In this document: positions 34,029 to 41,876 of the stretch, piece after piece
How positions within the stretch are numbered: position 1 is the first letter of the stretch
Layout of the letters: the number at the start of each line of letters is the position of its first letter
From: JAITMY01 sp031553765
GTDB taxonomy: Bacteria; Bacteroidota; Bacteroidia; Bacteroidales; UBA932
Assembly (NCBI GenBank): GCA_031553765.1
Contig: JAVBKY010000009.1
Coordinates: forward strand, 169,179-233,178
Direction of reading: 5' to 3'
DNA: 64,000 nt
The notes under the pieces: model-generated
What the model was told of the DNA's origin: nothing
Seen by the model: the letters and a program-made list of their open reading frames with translations, nothing else
Database searches by the model: none
Program-made: the position numbers and the translations under genes

Positions 34029-35216
34029 ATGCAAAAAAGAACGCTTTTTACCCTGATTGCCATGCTGGGTGTTACGCTTACTCAAGCGCAGCCCAACGTG
34101 CTAACCTACAACTCTGCATCACTGATTAAGGCGAAGCAGGAGTTGAAGTCCAACACTCCTGCTGCTAAAGTTGCCTACGACCGCGTACTGAAGGACGCAG
34201 CAAAGGCGCTTAAGGTGCAGCCCATGACTGTCATGGACAAGAAGCAGAATCCGCCGAGCGGTGACAGGCACGACTACGTGAGCCTTGCACCCTACTGGTG
34301 GCCTAACCCAGATACCAAGAACGGCTTGCCCTACGTGCGTCGTGATGGTGAACGCAATCCCGAAATAAAAGATTACGAGGATAAAAACTACTTTCCAAAG
34401 GTGGGTAACAACGTAAAAACGTTGGCCTTGGCTTACTATTTGTCAGGTGACGAAAAATATGCTGAGCATGCAGCAAAAATTTTGCGTACATGGTTTTTGA
34501 ATAAAAATACCCGCATGAATCCGAACATGAATTACGCGCAAGCCGTAAAGGGACGTAGCGATGGGCGCGGGGCTGGTTTGATTGAAGCACGTCCGCTGGG
34601 TGATGTGGTAAATGCCGTAGGCATGCTTCAAGGCTCTAAAGCTTGGACAGTAAAAGATCGAGCCGAGTTGCAGGCGTGGATGACGGAGTTTTTGGGTTGG
34701 ATGCAAACCAGCAAAATTGGACTTGACGAAAAGAAATCGAAAAACAACCACGGGGTATACTATGACTCGCAACGTTTGGCGCTAGCGCTATTTGTAGACG
34801 ATAAAGTTACCGCTGCTGATGCTATTGCAAGTGCTAAGCATAGAATCGATGCACAGCAGGATAGCCTTGGCGGCTTCCCCGATGAGCTGGGACGCACTTG
34901 CTCGTGGAACTACTCACATTTTATAATGGAGGCGTTTTACGAAATTGCCAGCATGAGCGAAAAGGCAGGAGAGGACTTGTGGAACTATACTTCTCCTAAT
35001 GGAAAAAGTTTAAAAAAGGCGGCTTACTTCCTGCTTTCCTACTGGTCAGGTAATCCTTGGACTTATGATCAAATAGCATCATGCAAGGATCAAGATGCTA
35101 CAGAATTAATGCTACTTTCGTACAAACATTTTGGTGATGAGCAGTTTCTGAAATACGCGCAAAGGGATTACGCCAATTCGCCATTTTTTGCTACATTTGA
35201 GTTAGCGTATAAATAG
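34029..35216 (+). CDS. alginate-lyase-family polysaccharide lyase (PL5/PL38-like fold)
   Basis: A 395-residue exported enzyme. The ATG at 34029 gives the signal peptide MQKRTLFTLIAMLGVTLTQA. The body has the alpha-barrel alginate-lyase family pattern: SLAPYWWPNPDT (85-96), ARPLGDVVNAVG (187-198), the catalytic NNH at 239-241 followed by YYDSQRLALALF, and FPDELGRTCSWNYS (283-296). It would cleave a uronate-containing polymer (alginate, glucuronan or similar) by beta-elimination in the periplasm, giving unsaturated uronates. The genes for KduI and KduD, which handle the product, follow directly. Substrate specificity is open. No SusC/SusD genes accompany it. Confidence 0.88.
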   Translation: MQKRTLFTLIAMLGVTLTQAQPNVLTYNSASLIKAKQELKSNTPAAKVAYDRVLKDAAKALKVQPMTVMDKKQNPPSGDRHDYVSLAPYWWPNPDTKNGLPYVRRDGERNPEIKDYEDKNYFPKVGNNVKTLALAYYLSGDEKYAEHAAKILRTWFLNKNTRMNPNMNYAQAVKGRSDGRGAGLIEARPLGDVVNAVGMLQGSKAWTVKDRAELQAWMTEFLGWMQTSKIGLDEKKSKNNHGVYYDSQRLALALFVDDKVTAADAIASAKHRIDAQQDSLGGFPDELGRTCSWNYSHFIMEAFYEIASMSEKAGEDLWNYTSPNGKSLKKAAYFLLSYWSGNPWTYDQIASCKDQDATELMLLSYKHFGDEQFLKYAQRDYANSPFFATFELAYK

Positions 35217-35257
35217 CGTTATAAACAGTTCAATAATTAATCAATTCAATAAATTTT

Positions 35258-36106
35258 ATGGCAAAGACAAACTACGACCTGCGTTACGCAGCACATCCCA
35301 GCGATGTGAAAAATTATGACACCAAAAAGTTGCGTGAAAACTTTTTGGTAAAAGGCTTGATGAAGGCCGATGAGGTGAACATGACCTATTCTATGTACGA
35401 CCGTATGATTGTAGGTGGAGCAGTTCCCGTGAAGGAAATGCTGGAGTTGGAATCAATTGAACCACTTAAGGCTCCTTTCTTCCTGCACCGCCGTGAATTG
35501 GGCATTTTCAACGTAGGTGGAGCAGGTAAAGTTACCGTTGATGGAAAGGTATTCGAGCTGAACTATAAGGAGGCGCTCTACTTGGGCTGCGGCGACCGCA
35601 AGGTTACCTTCAGCAGCAACGATGCATCGAAGCCGGCGCACTTCTACTTTAACTCTACTGTAGCGCACAAGAATTGCCCCGATAAGCACATTGTGGCCGA
35701 GCGTGACGCTGTAGTTGCCGAAATGGGTTCATTGGAAACCTGCAACGATCGTCGCATAAACAAGATGATTGTAAACCAAGTGTTGGAAACCTGCCAGCTG
35801 CAGATGGGTATGACCGAACTTCGTCCCGGAAGCGTATGGAACACCATGCCTCCCCACACCCACTCGCGCCGCATGGAGGCATACTTCTACTTTGAAGTAC
35901 CCCAAGGCCAGGCCGTGTGCCACTTCATGGGTGAGGTTGACGAGACCCGTCACATTTGGATGGGTAACGAGGATGCTGTAATTTCGCCCGAGTGGTCTAT
36001 TCACTCAGCTGCCGCTACCAGCAACTACATTTTCATTTGGGGCATGGGTGGCGAGAATCTTGACTACGGTGATCAAGACTTTACACAACCCGACCAGATA
36101 AAGTAA
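35258..36106 (+). CDS. kduI: 5-dehydro-4-deoxy-D-glucuronate isomerase
   Basis: Isomerises 4-deoxy-L-threo-5-hexosulose uronate (the opened unsaturated uronate) to 3-deoxy-D-glycero-2,5-hexodiulosonate. At 282 residues it has the family length. The cupin metal ligands are visible as H200, H202 and E207 in MPPHTHSRRMEAYFYF, and H249 in EWSIHSAA. The N-terminal YDLRYAAHPSDVKNYDT is typical of KduI. It is 41 bp after the lyase gene and upstream of kduD, so these three consecutive enzymes are probably one transcript. Confidence 0.97.
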   Translation: MAKTNYDLRYAAHPSDVKNYDTKKLRENFLVKGLMKADEVNMTYSMYDRMIVGGAVPVKEMLELESIEPLKAPFFLHRRELGIFNVGGAGKVTVDGKVFELNYKEALYLGCGDRKVTFSSNDASKPAHFYFNSTVAHKNCPDKHIVAERDAVVAEMGSLETCNDRRINKMIVNQVLETCQLQMGMTELRPGSVWNTMPPHTHSRRMEAYFYFEVPQGQAVCHFMGEVDETRHIWMGNEDAVISPEWSIHSAAATSNYIFIWGMGGENLDYGDQDFTQPDQIK

Positions 36107-36114
36107 TTCATAAT

Positions 36115-36182
36115 GGACATGCGATACGCGACGTGCGATTCTTTTCGCATGTTGCATGTCGCATATCGCAAATCTCAAGTCA
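36115..36182. repeat. degenerate GCATGTCGCATATCGC oligomer array, inverted
   Basis: Words such as GACATGCGATACGCGACGTGCG face GCATGTTGCATGTCGCATATCGC, making an imperfect hairpin between kduI and kduD. A related fragment lies at about 18343-18360. Confidence 0.65.
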
Positions 36183-36203
36183 AATTTATAATTCAAAAAA
36201 ATC

Positions 36204-36992
36204 ATGAGCATGTTAGACAAGTTTTCACTCAAAGGTAAAGTTGCTCTTGTAACCGGAGCATCATACGGTATTGGTTTCTCTATTGCCGAAGCGTTGGCTG
36301 AGGCTGGTGCAACCATCGTGTTCAACGATATTAAGCAGGAGTTGGTTAACACCGGGCTGGACAACTACAAGGCCGCAGGCATTAAGGCTTTTGGCTATGT
36401 GTGCGATGTTACCAACGAACCCCAAGTGCAGGAAATGATTGCCAAGATTGAGAAGGAAGTGGGTGTGGTTGATATTTTGGTGAACAACGCAGGTATTATC
36501 AAGCGTATTCCTATGCACGAAATGAGCGCTGCTGATTTCCGTTTGGTAATCGACATCGACCTCAACGCTCCGTTTATCATGGCTAAGGCTGTTATTCCCT
36601 CTATGATTAAGAAGGGGGCAGGTAAGATTATCAACATTTGCTCAATGATGAGCGAGCTGGGACGTGAAACTGTTTCGGCTTACGCTGCTGCTAAGGGTGG
36701 CTTGAAGATGCTTACTAAGAATATTGCTTCGGAGTATGGTGAGTTCAACATTCAGTGCAATGGCATTGGCCCGGGCTACATCGAAACGCCCCAAACCGCT
36801 CCGCTGCGCACTGCTGAACATCCGTTCAACAAGTTTATCATTGCTAAGACTCCCGCTGCTCGCTGGGGTCGTACCGATGACCTGAAGGGCCCGGCAGTGT
36901 TCCTAGCCTCTGAGGCTTCGGACTTTGTTAACGGTCATATTTTGTACGTTGATGGAGGTATTTTGGCTTACATTGGTAAGCAACCGTCATAG
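36204..36992 (+). CDS. kduD: 2-dehydro-3-deoxy-D-gluconate 5-dehydrogenase
   Basis: NAD(P)-dependent short-chain dehydrogenase that reduces the KduI product to 2-keto-3-deoxygluconate. The 262 residues show the cofactor loop VTGASYGIGFSIAEAL (16-31), NNAG (94-97) and the catalytic S147, Y160 and K164 (ICSMMS and AYAAAK). The N-terminus FSLKGKVALVTGAS is characteristic of KduD. A start two codons further on (MLDKF) is also possible. The downstream KDG kinase and aldolase genes are not in the window. A terminator follows. Confidence 0.95.
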   Translation: MSMLDKFSLKGKVALVTGASYGIGFSIAEALAEAGATIVFNDIKQELVNTGLDNYKAAGIKAFGYVCDVTNEPQVQEMIAKIEKEVGVVDILVNNAGIIKRIPMHEMSAADFRLVIDIDLNAPFIMAKAVIPSMIKKGAGKIINICSMMSELGRETVSAYAAAKGGLKMLTKNIASEYGEFNIQCNGIGPGYIETPQTAPLRTAEHPFNKFIIAKTPAARWGRTDDLKGPAVFLASEASDFVNGHILYVDGGILAYIGKQPS

Positions 36993-37010
36993 TTAGCTTA
37001 TAAGTTTACG

Positions 37011-37045
37011 AAAAATGCCGAGCAGGAATTCTGCTCGGCATTTTT
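37011..37045. terminator. intrinsic terminator after kduD
   Basis: AAAAATGCCGAGCAG (37011-37025) and CTGCTCGGCATTTTT (37031-37045), a perfect 15-bp stem with loop GAATT. The same GCCGAGCAG core recurs in the hairpin at 38540-38592. Confidence 0.88.
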
Positions 37046-37049
37046 GTTT

Positions 37050-37348
37050 GTAATCGCAATGATAAATATAGGTTATGTTTATGTGACTTATATCCTACGT
37101 TGTTGCATCAACTCCCGCAGGGAGTAAATTTGATTAACCGCGGGTGAGCGAAGCGTAACCCGTAGCTAGCGTGAAGTTCCTGCCCAGCGCGCGGAGCAAG
37201 TATTTCCCTAGATATAAATTTTTGCTCTGCGTGCAACAAGAAGTGGTGTCCAAGCACCGTAGGTTACGCTTCGCTCACCTACGGTTATTAGTATTTAGCC
37301 CTTGCAGGGCACAAATACAGTAGTTGCCGAGAATGTGAAATTCATTTT
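37050..37348. repeat. gene-free gap holding a composite inverted repeat
   Basis: No gene is seen in this interval between kduD and the acyltransferase. Perfect 18-bp arms GGTGAGCGAAGCGTAACC (37143-37160) and its complement (37262-37279) are flanked by imperfect outer arms, ACTCCCGCAGGGAGTAAAT at about 37111-37129 and ATTTAGCCCTTGCAGGGC at about 37293-37310. The element spans about 200 bp. Such GCGAAGC palindromes recur in Bacteroidota genomes, but only one copy is in this window. Confidence 0.7.
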
Positions 37349-38476
37349 TTACAAAAAACGCTTTCTCAGCCACTCCCTCACGGGGATATCAAACAACTTC
37401 ATGCTGCCGTAGGCTAAAACAATGGCGGCGGCTATTGTAAGCAGCGCGTATGGCCATGATTCTGCGAAAGTGTGGTTGCCATTTGCCACCCATGCCATGT
37501 AAGTGTACACCAGCGGGAAGTGGGTTATGTAAATGGGGTAGGAGATATCTCCAAAAAATTTGCAGATTTTGTTTGCCATTTTGCCTTCCACCTTTCCTCC
37601 TGCTCCCAGCCATACAATGAAAGGGAATACCAGTATTATGCAAAGGCTTTCGTACAACCCGTTTAACCATAAGTGTTCGGCTCCGCCTATGCGTGGTATG
37701 GAGAATACCACAATCAACAAAACGCTGGCGGATAGAAAGGCATGCTTGGTATATCTCAACTTTCCTACTTTGGCTAAAAGCAGTCCGGCAAGAAAGGGGA
37801 ACGCTAATCTGGTGAAGCCTATGCGCAATTGGTGCGTATCATCGATGCTCCACCCACCCACCATATCACCGTTGGCATTGGTGAGGGCATACTGCATAGT
37901 AAATCCTGCGGCAATTACCACCAGTGCGGCTAAAACAGCCTTGGATAGGCGTCGTAGCGCAAGGGCGTAAACTATGTTGGCTATGTACTCAAAAAATAGC
38001 GACCATGCGGGGCCGTTCAGCGGGTGCATTTCGTTCCAACCTCTTACATCAAGACCTTTGCCCACGGGGAGTAGCGTGCAGCCAATAAGCGTTACCAACA
38101 GTAACTTCCACACGGGAGTTGTTGCAATACCTCCCCAGCCCATACCCGGCGACTGCTGAAAGTAAAATGCGGCAGCCCCTACAATGGAGCCCACAATAAT
38201 CATGGGGTGAAGGCGAATAATGCGGCGCTTGAAAAAATCCTTGAGCGACATTTTTCTCCATCGGTCATCATACGCGTAGCTGATAACAAAGCCTGAGAGC
38301 AGAAAGAAAAAGTCTACCGCTAAGTAACCGTGGTTAATAACTTGCTCCAAGTGATTGCCTCCGGCGTGCGTTTCAAAAATATGAAACAGCACCACCATCA
38401 TGGCAGCAACTCCGCGCAGTCCGTCCAAAATTTCGTAGTGAGGCTTGGATTCTTTTAGAAGTACATTTGAACTCAT
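37349..38476 (-). CDS. acyltransferase family 3 membrane protein
   Basis: A 375-residue integral membrane acyltransferase (OafA-like) with about ten hydrophobic segments. The N-terminal signature ILDGLRGVAAMMVVLFHIFE contains the conserved catalytic-site histidine, and FFFLLSGFVISY and RRIIRLHP follow, as usual for the family. Such enzymes O-acetylate or O-acylate extracytoplasmic sugars; the acceptor is unknown here. No C-terminal SGNH domain is present. It lies between two hairpins sharing a core and is on the opposite strand to kduD, so its link to uronate use is uncertain. Confidence 0.9.
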   Translation of the reverse strand: MSSNVLLKESKPHYEILDGLRGVAAMMVVLFHIFETHAGGNHLEQVINHGYLAVDFFFLLSGFVISYAYDDRWRKMSLKDFFKRRIIRLHPMIIVGSIVGAAAFYFQQSPGMGWGGIATTPVWKLLLVTLIGCTLLPVGKGLDVRGWNEMHPLNGPAWSLFFEYIANIVYALALRRLSKAVLAALVVIAAGFTMQYALTNANGDMVGGWSIDDTHQLRIGFTRLAFPFLAGLLLAKVGKLRYTKHAFLSASVLLIVVFSIPRIGGAEHLWLNGLYESLCIILVFPFIVWLGAGGKVEGKMANKICKFFGDISYPIYITHFPLVYTYMAWVANGNHTFAESWPYALLTIAAAIVLAYGSMKLFDIPVREWLRKRFL

Positions 38477-38539
38477 GTGTTATTGTTTTAGGTTAGGCTA
38501 TGCGGTCACAAAGTTAGAATTATTCAAATAATTTTAGGT

Positions 38540-38592
38540 GTCTACCATAGAAAATGCCGAGCAGCTGCTGCTCGGCATTTTCTATGGTAGAC
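38540..38592. terminator. 25-bp perfect hairpin between DUF4861 and acyltransferase genes
   Basis: GTCTACCATAGAAAATGCCGAGCAG (split at 38540-38564) has an exact complement at 38568-38592 with a CTG loop. The inner GCCGAGCAG/CTGCTCGGC stem followed by ATTTT would terminate transcription in either direction. It shares its AAAATGCCGAGCAG core with the kduD terminator. Confidence 0.85.
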
Positions 38593-38611
38593 CGTAAGCC
38601 TGGTAAGCTGC

Positions 38612-39802
38612 TTACTTAAATCTCAGCTGTATGGGGTTCTGTAATTTTTGTGCTTGAGCGGCTACATAATTTACCCAATCCTGTTCGGTGGCAAAGCCTC
38701 CCTTGCTCCATCCTGCACCGGCGTAGTAGGTAAATGGCTCGTTGGCCTTGCTGTTGCTCAGCGCTAGTACGTGGTTGCCCTCTACCTTCGCACCTGTTAA
38801 TTCGGGAGTAACTATAGCAGTGTAAATAGTGCCATTGTTGGTGGTATCACCCTTCAGCTTATCGGCAACTTCGGCGTAAGCCACATAACCTTGCTCGGGA
38901 GCGAGTACGGGTTTAAAGTTGGGGTTAAGAGTTTTGTCATTAGCCGGTACAGCGTTGGTATCCTTAAGCACAATACCCATGGCCACGGGCATATCACTAC
39001 CGCCCATAAACAATTCGGTAACACGGTTCAGCTGGCTGTTGGCATCAAGTGAGATGCGGCGTACTTCGGCTACCATGGTGCCGGCTACGTCCAGCGGAGC
39101 GTACATCAGCTCAAACGATATGCGCAGCGGACCGTTGTCGAGCACGTTGGAGCGAACAAAGTTGTTGCCCAATACCAGCTGGTTATTGATGTAGGGAGCC
39201 AATCCTCCGCAACCCAGCGTGCGTCCTACCTTGTAGCAGTCCAAACCTTCGCCCTTATCCATGTGGTATGATGCTTCACCCGACAAATCTTGCTTGTACC
39301 ACTTGTCGATAATCAACTCTTCGGTACGCTTGCACCACATGTCGATGCCATTGCTGGGACCATCCGATGCCATCAGGGCTGGACCATACATACGGTAAGC
39401 CACGCGATTATTCTCCCAAGCAAAATCGTCCTTACGCTCAGGTACCAAACGTCCAAAGGCTTTTTTAGGTGCGTTGAGGTTATGCTTGGCGCGTCCCTTT
39501 TTTACTACGTACATTGAGTTGCTTTGCGGCTCAATGTTAGCTTGAAAAATGAGCGATTGTGGTTCGGTGGTACCTTTATACAGAACTTGCGCTACCTGTA
39601 GTTCGCCCTTGCTATTGAATACCGATACGCGCTGAGGATCAATTTCGCCTAAGTGTCCTTTAATAACGCTCCACTCAATTTCTACGGTTTCATCTACGCG
39701 CGCTACATTAATAGAATTTACAGCATCTACTGTGAGGGCTGCGTTATTTTGGCACGAGGCTAAAAGTGCCACGGCCGCTAAGAGTGTGAAAAATTGCTTC
39801 AT
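38612..39802 (-). CDS. DUF4861 family lipoprotein, uronate-polysaccharide associated
   Basis: A 396-residue protein starting at the ATG at 39802, which gives MKQFFTLLAAVALLASC, a clear lipoprotein signal (C17). The DUF4861 hallmark GRLVPERKDDFAWENNRVAYRMYGPAL lies about residues 120-146 and is followed by a beta-sandwich region with GIDMWCKR and HMDKGEGLDCYKVG. DUF4861 proteins occur in Bacteroidota loci for uronate-containing glycans, so the position near the lyase-kduI-kduD genes fits, but the biochemical role is not established from sequence. It lies 41 bp downstream of the DoxX gene on the same strand. Confidence 0.88.
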   Translation of the reverse strand: MKQFFTLLAAVALLASCQNNAALTVDAVNSINVARVDETVEIEWSVIKGHLGEIDPQRVSVFNSKGELQVAQVLYKGTTEPQSLIFQANIEPQSNSMYVVKKGRAKHNLNAPKKAFGRLVPERKDDFAWENNRVAYRMYGPALMASDGPSNGIDMWCKRTEELIIDKWYKQDLSGEASYHMDKGEGLDCYKVGRTLGCGGLAPYINNQLVLGNNFVRSNVLDNGPLRISFELMYAPLDVAGTMVAEVRRISLDANSQLNRVTELFMGGSDMPVAMGIVLKDTNAVPANDKTLNPNFKPVLAPEQGYVAYAEVADKLKGDTTNNGTIYTAIVTPELTGAKVEGNHVLALSNSKANEPFTYYAGAGWSKGGFATEQDWVNYVAAQAQKLQNPIQLRFK

Positions 39803-39843
39803 AAAGATATTTTTTTGTTTATCGGAAATTAAAAAAATGGGTG

Positions 39844-41100
39844 CTACCAAGGGTTGTACTTGCCTTTAGCCTTTCTACTCACAATTACTAGTAGCAGCAT
39901 GGCTGCTAATCCTGCAAAAATAAAGGCGCGCGAAATATTGTTTTCATCAGCTTCGCGTATCATATTAATGTTGCCGGCAAGCATGTTCCCTTCAAACCTA
40001 TCAACCGATGGAATATCGTGATGACTCCACTTGCCTAACACCGTTCCGCGGTATAGCAGCATTAGTCCGGGATGTGAGCGCACCATTGATTTTAGCGTAG
40101 TTTCGTCGGTACTGTACAGCTCAAAGTTGAGGTTGTTGGCGTGGCTAAATTCGCTGGCGTAATCTTGCGTAGATGAGGTTAAACCATAAAATGTGTAGCC
40201 TTGTTTTTGTGCAAAATCGGCAATGAGTTTTATTTTTTCCAGATTATCTACGTTGGCCTTTTCAAGTTTGGGTGCAACCATTAGGAATACATATTCGCTT
40301 CCTAGCACATCCTCCGTAATATCACCTTGTTCGGGATGAGTAATGGAAAAGTTGTACACCGGTGGGGCATAGCCTTGCTTTATTAACTTTGACTTGCTGT
40401 CTACAAATACCCAAGAGGAATCTTGCCACGGAAAGTTGGTATCGGAAAACTCCTTTTCCACGCCATCCTTTTTATAAATCAAAATGGTTTTATACTCGTC
40501 ACGTTCGGCATCCTCGGGTATAATCATAGCCTGTGGAATGTTTTGTCCTATATGATAAGGCATAAAGTCCAGCGGAGGCAGGTGCTTATAGCAGTATGAT
40601 GAAAGCCAGAATGTGCCAAGGAAAAATAGTGCTACATAAAACCACTCTAACGTAGGTTTGGTGAATGGCCTATATTTATCGCGGCATCCAAATATAATAA
40701 TGGTGGGGACGAATAGTATGAGGTTTTTAAAAAATGTTCCCCAGTTGGAGAGTTTGATAGCATCGCCAAAGCAGCCGCAGTCCGATACGGGATTGAAAAG
40801 TGCGAGAAAAAACGTGAGCACGGTGTAAAACGACATGAACAGCAGCGTTACCCATGCCGTGAACTTCATGCGAATACCCATAATGAGGCATACGCCCAGC
40901 ACCAACTCCAGCGCGTTTTGCAGCACAGCCAGATACAGCGCTGAGGGCTCCATGAATGTCATGTGGAACGCCTCGAAGTAGTCGATAAATTTGTAGGTGG
41001 TGCCCAGCGGATCAATCGCTTTTACAAAGCCGGAGAAGATAAAAAGCGCGCCCATAACAAGACGACAAAAAATAAGACCAATGCGGGCTAGTTGATTCAT
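39844..41100 (-). CDS. BT_3928-type DoxX/MauE membrane protein with C-terminal thioredoxin-like region
   Basis: A 418-residue protein. Residues 1-190 hold five to six hydrophobic segments of the DoxX/MauE fold, with the Cys pair CGCF in FNPVSDCGCFGDAIKLSNWGTF (split). A middle and C-terminal extracytoplasmic part (about 190-390) looks like a thioredoxin-type fold without a CxxC (KSMVRSHPGLMLLYRGTVLGKWSHHDIP, split). A final hydrophobic helix precedes a basic tail. The family is annotated in Bacteroidota only by locus name; MauE-like relatives carry electrons for disulfide formation, so a redox role is plausible but inferred. It follows tmk by 43 bp on the same strand. Confidence 0.85.
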   Translation of the reverse strand: MNQLARIGLIFCRLVMGALFIFSGFVKAIDPLGTTYKFIDYFEAFHMTFMEPSALYLAVLQNALELVLGVCLIMGIRMKFTAWVTLLFMSFYTVLTFFLALFNPVSDCGCFGDAIKLSNWGTFFKNLILFVPTIIIFGCRDKYRPFTKPTLEWFYVALFFLGTFWLSSYCYKHLPPLDFMPYHIGQNIPQAMIIPEDAERDEYKTILIYKKDGVEKEFSDTNFPWQDSSWVFVDSKSKLIKQGYAPPVYNFSITHPEQGDITEDVLGSEYVFLMVAPKLEKANVDNLEKIKLIADFAQKQGYTFYGLTSSTQDYASEFSHANNLNFELYSTDETTLKSMVRSHPGLMLLYRGTVLGKWSHHDIPSVDRFEGNMLAGNINMIREADENNISRAFIFAGLAAMLLLVIVSRKAKGKYNPW

Positions 41101-41143
41101 GGGGCTTTATTTTTTATAGTTGAAGCATGGCAACACTCGGTAT

Positions 41144-41818
41144 CTATAGCTGCAGATGTTGCTTTATCTGCTCAAATGTGTGTTGCGGTGTGTGCATAGT
41201 ATCCTGGTCGGTACAGCAGCTTACAAGGCAAAAGTTGGCGTCAAGCGGAAGCTGTGCAAGGTACACTTCACGTACCGCCTGTTGGAAGTTGAGGTTGGCC
41301 TCGTGTATATCTTGCTTACCCTCAAGGTATTCCCTGTCGTTTCCCGTGCGATGCTCAGTAAGCTTCTTTTGCGTAAACGAAAAAGGAACGTCGAGAAACA
41401 GGCTCAGCTGTGGCTGAGGAATTTTGAAGTGCTCGTACTCCAAGTGCAGAATCCAGTTGCGGAGCTTCGTGCGCTCCACAGGGTCGGTTACCTTGGCGCA
41501 TTGGAATGCGATGTTGGAGTAGACGTAGCGATCTACAATTACAAAGTACCCCTCTTTAAGCCAAGAGCTTATTTCGGCAGCCGCTGCGCGGCGATCTTCG
41601 GCGTATATAAGCGCTACCAAGTAGGGATTAACCTTATCAATTTCCCCAAAATCACCGCGTAGAAATTTGGCGACAAGCTCTCCCCATATCTCCGTTTCAA
41701 CGCGCGGAAAATGCACGTATTTACAGAGAATTCCGCGTTCTTGCAGGTGTTGCTGTATTAGTCCCACTTGCGTAGATTTTCCGGCGCCGTCGAGCCCTTC
41801 TATGGCAATAAAGTTCAT
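41144..41818 (-). CDS. tmk: thymidylate kinase
   Basis: Phosphorylates dTMP to dTDP. From the ATG at 41818 the protein is 224 residues; the upstream in-frame region overlaps folP and is not used. The P-loop EGLDGAGKSTQ is at residues 7-17, the DR(Y/H) motif is IVDRYVYSNIAFQ, and the lid region follows. The N-terminus MNFIAIEGLDG is typical. It is divergent from folP across 58 bp and followed by the DoxX gene. Confidence 0.95.
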   Translation of the reverse strand: MNFIAIEGLDGAGKSTQVGLIQQHLQERGILCKYVHFPRVETEIWGELVAKFLRGDFGEIDKVNPYLVALIYAEDRRAAAAEISSWLKEGYFVIVDRYVYSNIAFQCAKVTDPVERTKLRNWILHLEYEHFKIPQPQLSLFLDVPFSFTQKKLTEHRTGNDREYLEGKQDIHEANLNFQQAVREVYLAQLPLDANFCLVSCCTDQDTMHTPQHTFEQIKQHLQL

Positions 41819-41838
41819 GAGTGCTACAAAAAAATGCG

Positions 41839-41846
41839 TAACTTTG
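41839..41846 (+). promoter_or_regulatory. -7 promoter element of folP
   Basis: TAACTTTG matches TAnnTTTG, 30 bp before the folP ATG at 41877, in the short divergent gap with tmk. Confidence 0.55.
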
Positions 41847-41876
41847 ATGTGCAAATTTAGCAGAAACCTTGTAATA

